DNA of 64,000 bases from Lachancea thermotolerans CBS 6340 (lineage: Eukaryota > Ascomycota > Saccharomycetes > Saccharomycetales > Saccharomycetaceae), in NCBI RefSeq assembly GCF_000142805.1, contig NC_013078.1, forward strand, positions 248,001 through 312,000, given 5' to 3'. Positions 40,352 to 50,173 of this stretch are shown here, in pieces (the stretch's first letter is position 1; each line of letters opens with the position of its first letter). The position numbers and the translations under genes were made by a program. Under the pieces are notes generated by a model. It was not told where the DNA came from and made no database searches. It was given only the letters and a program-made list of their open reading frames with translations.

Positions 40352-42331
40352 TTATTTGTTAAGCTCCAAATAACCGTTGTTTAGTCTTACCAACCTTTTG
40401 ACCAAGTACTTCATTCTATCCTTATTAGATGGGTGTTTTGCGACTTTCTCTTTGAGCTCCTTAATGAGCTGTTTTAGAGTCATTTGGCGTCCTGTAACAA
40501 CATCAATTATATCCCTCTCTGTCAAGAGGTCCGGATTTTCAATATCGTCTTCGATCTTGATAGGGGGAGACGAAGGTGAAGAAGCGGCTCCGGGTGTTCT
40601 CGATTTCTCGTCTTTCGCGTGAGGATTCCAGTTTCCTTCTGGAAAGTTGCGAAGAACTGATTTGTCGGCCCGTAGTACAAGCTGAAAGTCTTTGATACTT
40701 TTAACGTATATGCGTGGCCCGCTAGGGGAACCCCTAGAGGATTTTTTCTTAGGTGATCCCTTTCTACTGGACTTGCCGTTTTCTTGGTTTTCGTCTTTGG
40801 CCTTAGCTTCTTCCGTATTTTCACCTTCCGACTCAGACAGGTATGGGTTGGACTTCGACTCATCATCTGACTCGTACAAAGCGGCCATGTCTGACTTTTG
40901 TAGCGCTTTCATCACTCTTTCGCCCTCATCGTCGATTTTTTTTTCACCGAAAAGATCATCATCTGCTTCCTCGTCATCATCACGCAGGCCCATTGCATTG
41001 GCTTGAAGCATTTCTTTCTTGATTCTTTGCTCAGACTCCTTATTTTCTTTTTCGTCGCCATCGATGATGGGCGCCTCTTCATCGTCGGCAAATTCTTCAT
41101 CAAAATCAAGCTCAACTTCAGAGTTATCATTCCTATCGTCTTCTTCACCCTGACGCGCATCAACTGCGCGTAGTTTTCTCTGTGTTCTATCATATCTTGT
41201 TGTGGTCGTGCCGATATCATCCAAGTGTTTCATTAGCCAACGAGGGATACCTTTTCCATTCTTCTCCATGCGTTTTTCTGCCTCGTCGATGGTTAAGGTT
41301 GCGTACTTGTTTCTTGCCGTGAACTTGTACACCTTGTCCGCAGGAATCATCGTGAAACTGCCATCATTTTCAACACTGAGTAGCACGTAAGAATCCGAGT
41401 TACCAGCTTCGTAAGACCCAACCCACGTGTTCAGTCCATCGAAGTCCTCCAAAACCCATGGGTAAAATTCTTCGAATCTTAAGCGCTTAGCATTTTCGTC
41501 AAGGAGCTTCAGTTGTCTAGTTTTCCTTTTCGTGTTGCCTCTTCTGAACCTCCCACCGCCATCTGGTGCGACATCTGCGAACGGATCCTCCTTGCTTTCT
41601 GTTTCCAAAGGCTTCTCCTTCCCGTCATACTTAACCATTCCGACCTTAGTCGGATCCTCTGCAACCCCCGCTTCCTCGAGTTTGGTGGCTGGCAAATCAG
41701 CGCCCTCCTTTTTAATGGCCATGCTTGATGATCCATGTTCTTCTTTAACTGACTCTTGCTTTACAGGTGTGTCTGCTGGAGTATCTCCAGGTGTCTCCAC
41801 TGGCGTTTGGGCAGCAGAGCTTGCAACATTTGAATCAGATTGCAAGTTCGTAGCAGAGCTACCGGCTTGACTTTGCTCGCCCCCGTTGCGCTCAGAGTCT
41901 GCTTTCATTTTGTATTCAGCTATTTCCTTTTGCCGTTGCACGATCTCCGCTCTTGTAAGCTGGAATTGTAAATTACGGGTGTCCTTACGATGCAATCTGA
42001 CAGGCAGATGCATGTCTCGTTGGGGATCTACCTTCTTCTTACTTTGGAACTTCAGAATGTGCGTCCTGATGTTCTCTAGCTGTTCATGCGACACGGCTCG
42101 CAAGGGGAACTCATTATACTGGGAGCCTTCTTCCCTCTTAATGCCAGAGTGTGACTGACCACCACTCAAAAGCTGTCTCGTCCTCTCATCATATGCCTCG
42201 GGGTCCTCTTTCTTCACATATGGACGCGGAGTCCCGTTTTTCTTGAGACGAGATCTCAAAAAGTCTCTTCTTAGCTGCTCTCTCTTGATGAAAGGCGAGG
42301 CGCTATTCGAGGACTTAAGCGGGTTGGGCAT
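40352..42331 (-). CDS. TFG1: TFIIF large subunit Tfg1 (RAP74)
   Basis: General transcription factor IIF subunit that stabilises RNA polymerase II in the pre-initiation complex and influences start-site choice. It has 659 residues (S. cerevisiae 735). The triple-barrel dimerisation domain is split, with an early part near 85-140 (RAVSHEQLENIRTHILKFQS, DMHLPVRLHRKDTRNLQFQ) and a main part about 255-365 (FRRGNTKRKTRQLKLLDE, FYPWVLEDFDGLNTWVGSYE). A highly charged acidic middle (400-560) is followed by a winged-helix C-terminus (LTERDIIDVVTGRQMTLKQL ... YLVKRLVRLNNGYLEL). Complete. It is divergent from TYS1. Confidence 0.96.
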   Translation of the reverse strand: MPNPLKSSNSASPFIKREQLRRDFLRSRLKKNGTPRPYVKKEDPEAYDERTRQLLSGGQSHSGIKREEGSQYNEFPLRAVSHEQLENIRTHILKFQSKKKVDPQRDMHLPVRLHRKDTRNLQFQLTRAEIVQRQKEIAEYKMKADSERNGGEQSQAGSSATNLQSDSNVASSAAQTPVETPGDTPADTPVKQESVKEEHGSSSMAIKKEGADLPATKLEEAGVAEDPTKVGMVKYDGKEKPLETESKEDPFADVAPDGGGRFRRGNTKRKTRQLKLLDENAKRLRFEEFYPWVLEDFDGLNTWVGSYEAGNSDSYVLLSVENDGSFTMIPADKVYKFTARNKYATLTIDEAEKRMEKNGKGIPRWLMKHLDDIGTTTTRYDRTQRKLRAVDARQGEEDDRNDNSEVELDFDEEFADDEEAPIIDGDEKENKESEQRIKKEMLQANAMGLRDDDEEADDDLFGEKKIDDEGERVMKALQKSDMAALYESDDESKSNPYLSESEGENTEEAKAKDENQENGKSSRKGSPKKKSSRGSPSGPRIYVKSIKDFQLVLRADKSVLRNFPEGNWNPHAKDEKSRTPGAASSPSSPPIKIEDDIENPDLLTERDIIDVVTGRQMTLKQLIKELKEKVAKHPSNKDRMKYLVKRLVRLNNGYLELNK

Positions 42332-43072
42332 TTGAGGTTTCTGGAACTGCTAAGGCCGCTCCGTCGGTCTCACTTGTCCTGCTCAACTGTCGAGTAAACT
42401 CTTGACGCATTGATATTAAATCTTTAATTTTGCCACTAATTACTACCTTCTGAAAAGAAGGGAGCGTTGAAAGTGATGTACCTTTTGAAAGATGAGCCAA
42501 AACGTTCAATTACCATCTCTACGAGCTTCAAAAGAAGGCGTTTGTAGCGAATGATCAACGTTGATACACGATTAACCCTTATCTGGCTCAATTGCAACGA
42601 AGCACCTCGCAGTTACTTTTTATCCGCAGTTGGCAAATTTATTTTAAGGGAAAAGACAAGAAAATTGCATCTTTGGAAAGCAAATATACCCAAACTATAT
42701 GCATAGATATCGCTGCGATACACTGACTTATAGCTCATGATGTGCTTGATTTCGGAGGCTGAATGTAACTATGACCGTATCATGTGATATATCAATCTAA
42801 TTACCATATTGGAAGCTGATTTGAATGCGTGATATAATATGTTCATAAGTTGCGGAATTTCTCGTCTGAATTAAGATTTTATCTCGTTTTTGTAGCATGC
42901 ACGCGTCCTTTGGTAAGCTATGGACACAAATATCACTTTTCACGCACATCACTCTATCTTGGTTTGGCAAAATTTTTAGAGTTTCACCATCAGAAGCTGG
43001 GTCTCGAAAAAGATGGGTCATCAGAAAGGTAACTCGGAATAGCACAGTTCAGGACCTACCGAGCCAAAAACG
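42332..43072. other. Divergent TFG1-TYS1 promoter region (741 bp)
   Basis: AT-rich. A single GATGAG (42491-42496) sits without an RRPE nearby. A 9-codon upstream mini-ORF precedes TYS1. No conserved frame was seen. Confidence 0.55.
43013..43042 (+). other. Upstream mini-ORF of TYS1 (9 codons)
   Basis: ATG at 43013 opens a frame encoding MGHQKGNSE and stops at 43042, 30 nt before the TYS1 ATG. It matters only if the transcript begins before 43013. Confidence 0.4.
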
Positions 43073-44290
43073 ATGACTGGTGAATCTCAGACAATTCAGG
43101 ACCCACAAGCGGCTTACGAGCTTATCACAAAGAACCTACAGGAGGTTTTAAACCCCCAGATCATCAAAAATGTGCTGGAGGTTGAGAAGAGACCTTTGAA
43201 ATTGTACTGGGGTACTGCTCCCACTGGCCGCCCTCACTGTGGTTACTTCGTACCTATGACAAAGCTGGCTGATTTCTTGAAGGCGGGCTGCGAAGTGCGC
43301 GTTTTGTTGGCTGACTTGCATGCCTTCTTGGACAACATGAAGGCCCCCCTGGAAGTTGTTAAATACAGAGCCAAATATTACGAGTGCGTGATCAAGTCAT
43401 TGCTGCGTAGTATCAATGTTCCAATCGAGAAATTGGACTTCGTTGTGGGCAGCTCTTACCAACTTTCGAGCGAATATACTATGGACATTTTTAAGATATC
43501 AAATGTCGTTTCTCAAAATGACGCTAAGAGAGCAGGCGCAGATGTTGTCAAGCAAGTCGCTAATCCTCTGCTGAGTGGTCTCATCTACCCACTGATGCAA
43601 GCGCTGGATGAGGAACATCTGGGCGTAGATGTCCAATTTGGAGGTGTTGATCAAAGAAAGATTTTTGTGCTCGCTGAAGAGAACTTGCCCTCTTTGGGGT
43701 ACAAGAAGAGGGCACACTTGATGAACCCCATGGTTCCAGGCTTGACCCAAGGTGGCAAAATGTCGGCATCTGACCCTAACTCTAAGATCGATATTCTTGA
43801 GGAACCCAAGCAGGTCAAAAAGAAGATCAATACTGCCTTTTGCGCACCCGGAGTGGTCGAAGACAATGGTCTTTTGTCCTTCATTGAGTACGTCGTTGCC
43901 CCCATCCAAGAGTTGAAGCATGGCGCTAACTACTTCAAATTTTACATCGACCGCCCTGAAAAATTTGGTGGGCCCGTTACTTACAACTCGTTTAAGGAAC
44001 TTGTTGAAGACTTTAAAAACGAGAAGTTGGCTCCACCTGATTTGAAGACTGGTGTTTCAGATATCATAAATGAGCTTTTGGCTCCAATCAGAGAGGACTT
44101 TGCCAAGGACCCGGAATTTCAAGAAGCTCAAGCGAAGGGGTACCCCGTTGTCTCGACTGAGAAGGTTAAGAAGCAAAAAAAACCAAAGAACAAGGGCACC
44201 CGCTACCCAGGTGGTCAGGCACCTAACAATGACCCTACTGCTGTGGTGGCTGAAAAGTTGGAACAGACTGAATTAAAAGAATCTTCGTAG
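43073..44290 (+). CDS. TYS1: Cytoplasmic tyrosyl-tRNA synthetase
   Basis: Class I aminoacyl-tRNA synthetase that charges tRNA-Tyr in the cytoplasm. It has 405 residues (S. cerevisiae 394). The Rossmann fold starts at LKLYWGTAPTGRPHCGYFVP, where PHCG replaces the HIGH motif as in eukaryotic TyrRS; the KMSKS loop reads GGKMSASDP near residue 225. YQLSSEYTMD and DVQFGGVDQRKIFVLAEE line the tyrosine pocket. The C-terminus is Lys-rich (KVKKQKKPKNKGTRYPGG), giving nonspecific tRNA binding. No mitochondrial presequence, so cytoplasmic. Convergent with UBR2, 132 bp apart. Confidence 0.97.
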   Translation: MTGESQTIQDPQAAYELITKNLQEVLNPQIIKNVLEVEKRPLKLYWGTAPTGRPHCGYFVPMTKLADFLKAGCEVRVLLADLHAFLDNMKAPLEVVKYRAKYYECVIKSLLRSINVPIEKLDFVVGSSYQLSSEYTMDIFKISNVVSQNDAKRAGADVVKQVANPLLSGLIYPLMQALDEEHLGVDVQFGGVDQRKIFVLAEENLPSLGYKKRAHLMNPMVPGLTQGGKMSASDPNSKIDILEEPKQVKKKINTAFCAPGVVEDNGLLSFIEYVVAPIQELKHGANYFKFYIDRPEKFGGPVTYNSFKELVEDFKNEKLAPPDLKTGVSDIINELLAPIREDFAKDPEFQEAQAKGYPVVSTEKVKKQKKPKNKGTRYPGGQAPNNDPTAVVAEKLEQTELKESS

Positions 44291-44422
44291 GTCTGTAGCT
44301 TTGCAAACAAAAGCTCGATTACTGATACCTGTGCCCTTTTGAGATAGATAGTGTGTTAACAGTACGTACTCACAATTCCTTGTTGTCCGAATATATGATT
44401 TAATGCTTCATTTAGTTGCTCT

Positions 44423-47400
44423 TTACAAACTTTCCCAGCCGCCGAGATCAAGCGTGTTCTCGGTAAGCCGGAAGACCAAGTGAGGAACCATGTTGTTTAA
44501 GATAACATCTTGGCTCAGGTGCAAATATCTGTTCCTGTCGAGAAACACCGGCGCCCCGTTCCTGTAGTCATCGTCGGTTTCCCCATGACTATTTAAATAT
44601 GGTGCCTGATAAAACGTCCCTCTATGCCCGTATGAAAGATATACGGTGTTACTCCTAACCAGCAGAAAGCACCCGTATATCGGGTTAACTCGGCAAACAT
44701 TTAAAGAGTGGTTTGTACACTCTCCGATAGAGTAATTATGCAAAAGGACCGCATTCTGTACGCGAACGCGTGATCCACAGAAGAGACATATTGCGATCTC
44801 TTGCTTTTTCGCTCTCATCTGAAGGAATTCGTCTTCATTTGACATGAATTCCGAGTAGCTTTGGGGTAAGTTGATCAAAAAATTCTTTTTGAAACAGCCA
44901 ATCTTCAATGCGTTTGCATTCTTGATAAGCTCCTCTTCTCCTTGCTCTTTGAGTGTGAGTTCAACGTGTTTCAGCATTTGTTGCAAATCTCTGTCAATGT
45001 AATTCTGAAGTAACTCGCTAAAATCTGGCAAGTCGAAGCCCTTCAAAAGATCGCCTAATACTCCAAAGTCAATGATGCGTTCTTTGAGTTCGAATTCCGG
45101 AGTTCCTCCGAAGTAAAGCAAGGCAAAGAGGCGTCTGAGTCGAATTACCATTGAATCTTTTAACACACCTCTGGTGATGGAGGTTGCTAGTTCAACAGCC
45201 GTGAGATCGGCGGTAGAAAAATTCGAAAGATAGCTTCTCAGAATACAAAAAACGTGTTTCTCTTCACTTGAAGTGAAGGAAGTTTTCTTTTGTAGCTGAT
45301 GTTTGCATGCGGTGACCTCTCGGCTACCCTTTGTCGCAATGCTTCCACAGATTGCTAGGAAATCTTGATGCAAGCCTTTGTTAATGAACTCTAATAAGAA
45401 TTCTTTGACACAAACCTTTGAGCCAAAATCTGTATTAAGAATCCGATAATCTGCAAGATTCAAAAGATCAAGTTCACACTCTTGTTTTGTTGATTTCTGG
45501 TTCGGTGTGTATTTGAATGGCGGTGGAAACAAACTATACTCCTTGGGAGAAACATATTCTTTGGGCTCAGAAAACTGGGAGTATATGCGTCTCAGATCGG
45601 AAAGCAGCCTCAAGGTCAGCAATTGTTGATGAGAAGCAAAATCTGAACATTCTTTGACGGTCTCTCTGTGTGGGCGCTTGAGCCTTGTTGCTAGTTCTGT
45701 ATTTCGTAAAGTGTTCCTGTAAATATAGTTGAGCACTTGAATGGGACTTTCACCAACACCATCCATTTGTACAAGCTCACGAAGTACAGCTACTGATCTA
45801 TTGCAGTTCTTAAGCGAAGATTCAAAAGGATCATTTCTCTCTATTGGTTCAGATGGGTTCGGGGCGCTTCCTGAGCTATCACCGCACATTCGCGGTAGAA
45901 AGCAGTTGGTAAGAGCGGAGCATAGGGGACAGAACATCAAAGAGAACCCAAGCGAGCTGGGTATGTTTTTTGTGATATGATTATGAACTGTCCTGGTAGA
46001 TTTCATATGACTCGTAAGGCAACAAACATGCGACCCATGGCCGCATGTGCGTAACACAGGGAACACGCTTATCTTGCTTGATAGGCTTTGTGGCATTTCC
46101 ACAATATCCATGTCTCTTGCAGCCTCATTGCTGTGACTTCTGCCGCCCTCTTTTGGTATTGCGCTAACGCGAGCATGCGACAGCTCCCAATCCAATTCAA
46201 CTTCGGCTTCACAGATATTCCTCTCGAGGTAAGCAAAATATATGAATGTATCGTTAACTTTGTGCATTTTGCAAAATACACATGTCATCTCAGGGAAAAA
46301 CTGATTCTCCCCTTGATCCCGGTTCTTGCAAAGGCTACCAGACTCGTCTTCCAACGATATATGGTTATTAGCAAGAAATTTTTGCTGCTGCTTAGCAATT
46401 CTTTTCATTATCTTTTCACGTTTGTGTTTGGCAAGCTGCTTCCTCTTTTCGTACTCCTCGTCCTTCCGTTCGGTTGTCTTGAATGGAGTCTTCAGAATTT
46501 CAAAATTGAATGAGGGAGTCTGTTCGGTCAAGTACCCTTCAATATTGACATGGGGAGCGTATTTCATGAAATGCTGGAATATTTCACGAATTTTTCCATG
46601 CTCGTTGACAAATTCTTCTTTGAAGAGAAAAGAATAGAGCAAAGACCCGATGCTGCTGTTGTAAAGATATTCTGAATTGGAAAACCCGTACTCTTTCCAA
46701 AAAATACTAGTAAACCCCAAAAGGTCGTTGACAACACATAAGTGAACCAAGTGGGTAGCTTTGGTCAGCATAGATTCATAGTTGAATTTGTTGATGTGGT
46801 CAAGGGTATTCTTCAAGAAGCATCCAAAAATCTCTGTACTGCATATTTGATAGAGATTCTTGTAAGGTGTTTCTTTCAAACATGATGCGAAGTCTCTCGC
46901 GGGGATATATGACATGTTATAATCTGTCTGAGTTTCGATGGATAACCTTTTCCTAATAAGTTTCTCCGCCTCGAATCTCTTGCTGGGCGAAAACCCAATG
47001 AAATAAGGATCGATCAAAGAAAAGTACTTCTCCTTTAGGGTATAGATGCCAGCATCTACTGGCCCATTTGGCGGAGCATAATCCGCCATTTCACGAAGGT
47101 AGAGATCAAATGCAGGGTGTTTTGTGACATGCTCAGGGATCAAATTCAAAATTTCGCTATGAGTAGAATTTTTGAAACACAATGCATGGCTAATCTCCAT
47201 CTGCATTGTCTTTTCAAAACCTTCAACTGAAGATTTCATTGTAAGGCTTCTTATCTCGCTGAAAAGCTGGATCAGAAGAAGCAACAACTGGTCTACCATT
47301 CCCGCCGTAATTTCAGCATCAGGATAATCTCCAATTGGAATGCCTTCAGCCCAATTCTTCAGTCCCCATCTGGATAAAAAGGTTACCATAAACTCATTTG

Positions 47401-49858
47401 GATCGGCGATACTCATCGCTAACTGAAGCATAAATATGTCACTAAAGTATGTGAACTCTCTCATGCTGTACCTTGTGTACATCCTTGCTTGATGCTGAAT
47501 GGGTGAGCCATTCCTAACCCAAAATCCAACATTAATCTGAGCCAACAAAACGATGGTTGACAGAGCAGACTCACACATCCAATTCATTTGAATCTTATCA
47601 CCAAAAACCTCCCTTATATCGAAGAAATCGCTAAAATTGTATGGGAGAGGCTCATATCTTCCACACTGACTCCAAAGTGTCACGAACTTAAAAAAGTATG
47701 ACATTGGGTTGAAGAAGCTTTGACAATCAATGCCGACCTGAAACTGGATGACGCTCGAGATCGTATTGCAGACTTTTTCTCTGATCACACGTAGACCATT
47801 GCTTGTCTTAAGTTCACAAGATGTTGACAGTTTGCCGGGCATAAGAGATTTGGCGTTCCCAAGTAACTCAAATTCTTTTGACAATGACAATTTCAGGAAG
47901 TGGCGCACCACTCTTCCCCGGGCGTGAGGATCTTCAAGTAGGCAGATATTTCTTATGAAGCCATCCACCATGACAAGAATGGATGAAAAGTAAAAGAAGT
48001 AAGAGGAAAATTCGAAATTCTCGAATTCCACATGCTCTGCGGTCTCACGTCTCAAAGGCAAGACGTTATTGAAAGCTGAAAAACAACGAATCATGCATTG
48101 GGTAATTGAATCATTTGTTAAGAGCATTTCCGGTTGAGTGTTTGTGGACATCAGGAGATAAATATCCTTGAAGCAAACTACGCTGCGTTTATTTTTTATC
48201 ATATCGGTTGGTAGTTTGAAATCACCATATAGTGGCACCGGGGGGCACTCTGTCAATTCTTCAGGGGAAAATGACATCAATGTAAAGGCGAACTGGATGA
48301 TTCTTTCGATAAATCCCGATGATATGATCATGTTGGCTATTTCCGGCACTTGAAATATATGCTGTGATAAGGAGCTCATCAAAGAGACTTTCTGACTAAA
48401 GGAGTCACATGCCACTGCATTGTAAAGCAGATTGGGGTACACATCAATGTACTGTGCTGCGATGCATTTTCGCGAGTCATCTGTTATAGTGAAGATGCTG
48501 CTGACGATCTTGAGTATTCGAAATCTTGCAATCTTAGGTAATAATGCAGCTTCTTCAACCAATATTGTTTGAAGCCTAGAACCTAAGATAGAAGTAAACC
48601 TAGTAGTGACACCGCTGGAGTTTGTCTCCTGTAATCTTTTGTCATATTCGTGCATTACTTGAAGAATTCTAGGGTCATGACGAGCATCACTTTCAAAAGG
48701 AAAACCCCAAGGCTTAGGCCATGGGAATGTTTCCCGCTGTTCAAATGGCACAACAAAGCCACCCAGGAGTGCAATTTTGGAAGTAAAAGGGCTGAAATCA
48801 TGAGGTGTATGTTTCGTTGATAAAAGGCCAGAGTTCCAAGCACCAGATAGGGCCAACCGTAAAGATAACTTTGAGGTAAGTGAGGGGCTGTAAAGACACA
48901 GTTTGTAAAGCCAGTTTATAATTTCGTCTATCAAATACTCTTTGAAAACGTTACTAGTGGCTTTAACATGCAAGGTTATATTCTCAGATGCGAACGCATC
49001 TTGTATTATTGCTAACTTTTTGGTATCGGCACATTCGAAAAGGGTGATGAAAGAACAATCTCGTTGAAGTTTATCAACCATCATTAAGCCAAACTCAATG
49101 GGCTTGTTGAGTAGCAAGCTAATGCGGTAAGCAAGGTCCTTTATATGCAGCGAGCAATCACTTTCGTAAAGTTGTAGAGCACATGTGGTGCTAGTGGTCT
49201 CGGGGCAACCCTTTCCATCTGACATAACTGTTTTGTTAGGTTCTTCATAGAGTTCTTTCAAAAAGATGATGGTGTCAATCAGATAGTCGAGAATCTGCTC
49301 AAATATGCTGGTCAAGTTTGCATCGTAGTTGTAATTGGGTGAGCGCACTTGATTATTTGCTTCGTTTTTGCACAGAAGCTCGTTAGTGCCACTATTGAAG
49401 CCACTCGGGTCGCCACAATGGCAGGCTCGACCTTCTGGCCTAGTGACGACGCGTGAGGTAAACCGGTGGCCCTTGTGCTTCTGAGCGTCAAAGCATCGCT
49501 CGCAAATCTCATATAATGGGTTTCTGGTGCAGTCAAAGCAATAGAATACAGTCTCAGTTGGGCTACAAAGCCTATTGCAACTTGATCCAGCGTGGTTTAA
49601 CCCACTCTTTGCTGCAGTGCTAAAAAAGGAGTCCCTCCAATTTTCTGGCAGCCTCAAGGCTTGGTAAGCTCCATTCTCCCAATTTTGAGATGCGAAGAAC
49701 TGTTCTTTTTCTAGCCAATTCACCGAACTAAGTCCATCCTTTACACATTCATCAAGCGTCTTCCATAACAGGTATTCAATACTGGGGTTATATTTGTAGC
49801 TGGCTAATCTCGGAAGAGATACCAAAAATTCTCGAAGAGAGTTGACTTCAGGGGTCAT
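44423..49858 (-). CDS. UBR2: Ubiquitin ligase Ubr2 (Rpn4 degradation)
   Basis: RING E3 of the N-recognin family. In S. cerevisiae it works with Mub1 and Rad6 to ubiquitylate Rpn4, the activator of proteasome genes. It has 1811 residues (S. cerevisiae 1872). The UBR zinc box is near 89-155 (HAGSSCNRLC, CFDCTRNPLYEICERCFDAQKHKGHR, CHCGDPSGF). A RING-H2 type region lies near 1190-1330 (MTCVFCKMHKVND, RTCGHGSHVCCL, MFCPLCSALTNCFLP), and the end has the UBR-family C-terminal block ICLFCGSRVRVQNAVLLHNYSIGECTNHS. The ClpS-like domain signature seen in Ubr1 is absent, fitting loss of N-degron reading. The frame extends to a GTG; ATG 49858 is used. Confidence 0.95.
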   Translation of the reverse strand: MTPEVNSLREFLVSLPRLASYKYNPSIEYLLWKTLDECVKDGLSSVNWLEKEQFFASQNWENGAYQALRLPENWRDSFFSTAAKSGLNHAGSSCNRLCSPTETVFYCFDCTRNPLYEICERCFDAQKHKGHRFTSRVVTRPEGRACHCGDPSGFNSGTNELLCKNEANNQVRSPNYNYDANLTSIFEQILDYLIDTIIFLKELYEEPNKTVMSDGKGCPETTSTTCALQLYESDCSLHIKDLAYRISLLLNKPIEFGLMMVDKLQRDCSFITLFECADTKKLAIIQDAFASENITLHVKATSNVFKEYLIDEIINWLYKLCLYSPSLTSKLSLRLALSGAWNSGLLSTKHTPHDFSPFTSKIALLGGFVVPFEQRETFPWPKPWGFPFESDARHDPRILQVMHEYDKRLQETNSSGVTTRFTSILGSRLQTILVEEAALLPKIARFRILKIVSSIFTITDDSRKCIAAQYIDVYPNLLYNAVACDSFSQKVSLMSSLSQHIFQVPEIANMIISSGFIERIIQFAFTLMSFSPEELTECPPVPLYGDFKLPTDMIKNKRSVVCFKDIYLLMSTNTQPEMLLTNDSITQCMIRCFSAFNNVLPLRRETAEHVEFENFEFSSYFFYFSSILVMVDGFIRNICLLEDPHARGRVVRHFLKLSLSKEFELLGNAKSLMPGKLSTSCELKTSNGLRVIREKVCNTISSVIQFQVGIDCQSFFNPMSYFFKFVTLWSQCGRYEPLPYNFSDFFDIREVFGDKIQMNWMCESALSTIVLLAQINVGFWVRNGSPIQHQARMYTRYSMREFTYFSDIFMLQLAMSIADPNEFMVTFLSRWGLKNWAEGIPIGDYPDAEITAGMVDQLLLLLIQLFSEIRSLTMKSSVEGFEKTMQMEISHALCFKNSTHSEILNLIPEHVTKHPAFDLYLREMADYAPPNGPVDAGIYTLKEKYFSLIDPYFIGFSPSKRFEAEKLIRKRLSIETQTDYNMSYIPARDFASCLKETPYKNLYQICSTEIFGCFLKNTLDHINKFNYESMLTKATHLVHLCVVNDLLGFTSIFWKEYGFSNSEYLYNSSIGSLLYSFLFKEEFVNEHGKIREIFQHFMKYAPHVNIEGYLTEQTPSFNFEILKTPFKTTERKDEEYEKRKQLAKHKREKIMKRIAKQQQKFLANNHISLEDESGSLCKNRDQGENQFFPEMTCVFCKMHKVNDTFIYFAYLERNICEAEVELDWELSHARVSAIPKEGGRSHSNEAARDMDIVEMPQSLSSKISVFPVLRTCGHGSHVCCLTSHMKSTRTVHNHITKNIPSSLGFSLMFCPLCSALTNCFLPRMCGDSSGSAPNPSEPIERNDPFESSLKNCNRSVAVLRELVQMDGVGESPIQVLNYIYRNTLRNTELATRLKRPHRETVKECSDFASHQQLLTLRLLSDLRRIYSQFSEPKEYVSPKEYSLFPPPFKYTPNQKSTKQECELDLLNLADYRILNTDFGSKVCVKEFLLEFINKGLHQDFLAICGSIATKGSREVTACKHQLQKKTSFTSSEEKHVFCILRSYLSNFSTADLTAVELATSITRGVLKDSMVIRLRRLFALLYFGGTPEFELKERIIDFGVLGDLLKGFDLPDFSELLQNYIDRDLQQMLKHVELTLKEQGEEELIKNANALKIGCFKKNFLINLPQSYSEFMSNEDEFLQMRAKKQEIAICLFCGSRVRVQNAVLLHNYSIGECTNHSLNVCRVNPIYGCFLLVRSNTVYLSYGHRGTFYQAPYLNSHGETDDDYRNGAPVFLDRNRYLHLSQDVILNNMVPHLVFRLTENTLDLGGWESL

Positions 49859-49973
49859 ACCATTTATTGGGACTGCTAATGAATAATGGCACGGTTTTTT
49901 TGGCACCTTCGCTCGTTAGGTTACCGGGGCCACGAGACTGCTTCAACCTTCTTTGTTTCCCTTGGAGTGCCAA

Positions 49974-49982
49974 TTTGCCACC
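49974..49982 (-). promoter_or_regulatory. PACE element (Rpn4 site) 1
   Basis: TTTGCCACC, reverse complement GGTGGCAAA, is an exact match to the proteasome-associated control element bound by Rpn4. It lies 116 bp from the UBR2 ATG, oriented toward UBR2. Confidence 0.8.
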
Positions 49983-50049
49983 CCGCGACCAAATATCCAG
50001 TTTGAGACGCGAGCTAGTTTTGATATTTCGTTGAAACTGACAGTCGTAA

Positions 50050-50058
50050 AGTGGCAAA
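50050..50058 (+). promoter_or_regulatory. PACE-like element (Rpn4 site) 2
   Basis: AGTGGCAAA differs from PACE only at the first base, a tolerated A. It lies 112 bp before the UBR1 ATG, oriented toward UBR1. The two sites face opposite ways, 68 bp apart. Confidence 0.7.
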
Positions 50059-50155
50059 AATTCAAGGAGCTGAAGCCTGATTTAGCATCTATTTTCAATT
50101 GCAAACCATATCCAGATAAAGCATTGGGACACGAAGGCATTACTGTAACCGTTGA

Positions 50156-50173
50156 ATGAAGTTGCACGAATGA
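50156..50173 (+). other. Mini-ORF overlapping the UBR1 start (5 codons)
   Basis: ATG AAG TTG CAC GAA TGA. Its stop codon overlaps the UBR1 ATG in an ATGA arrangement, in a different frame. A scanning ribosome would meet this ATG first; its context (TTGAATGA) has A at -1 but T at -3, weaker than ideal, so leaky scanning is likely. Confidence 0.5.

Larger units (their letters stand above)
49859..50169. other. Shared UBR2-UBR1 promoter (311 bp)
   Basis: Compact divergent promoter. It holds two PACE elements (49974-49982 and 50050-50058) and a 5-codon mini-ORF directly at the UBR1 start. No other gene fits. Confidence 0.75.

Noticed and set aside
42491-42496. GATGAG as a PAC site for TFG1 or TYS1
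   Set aside because: Core only, no RRPE and no extended match; six-base words of this kind occur by chance.
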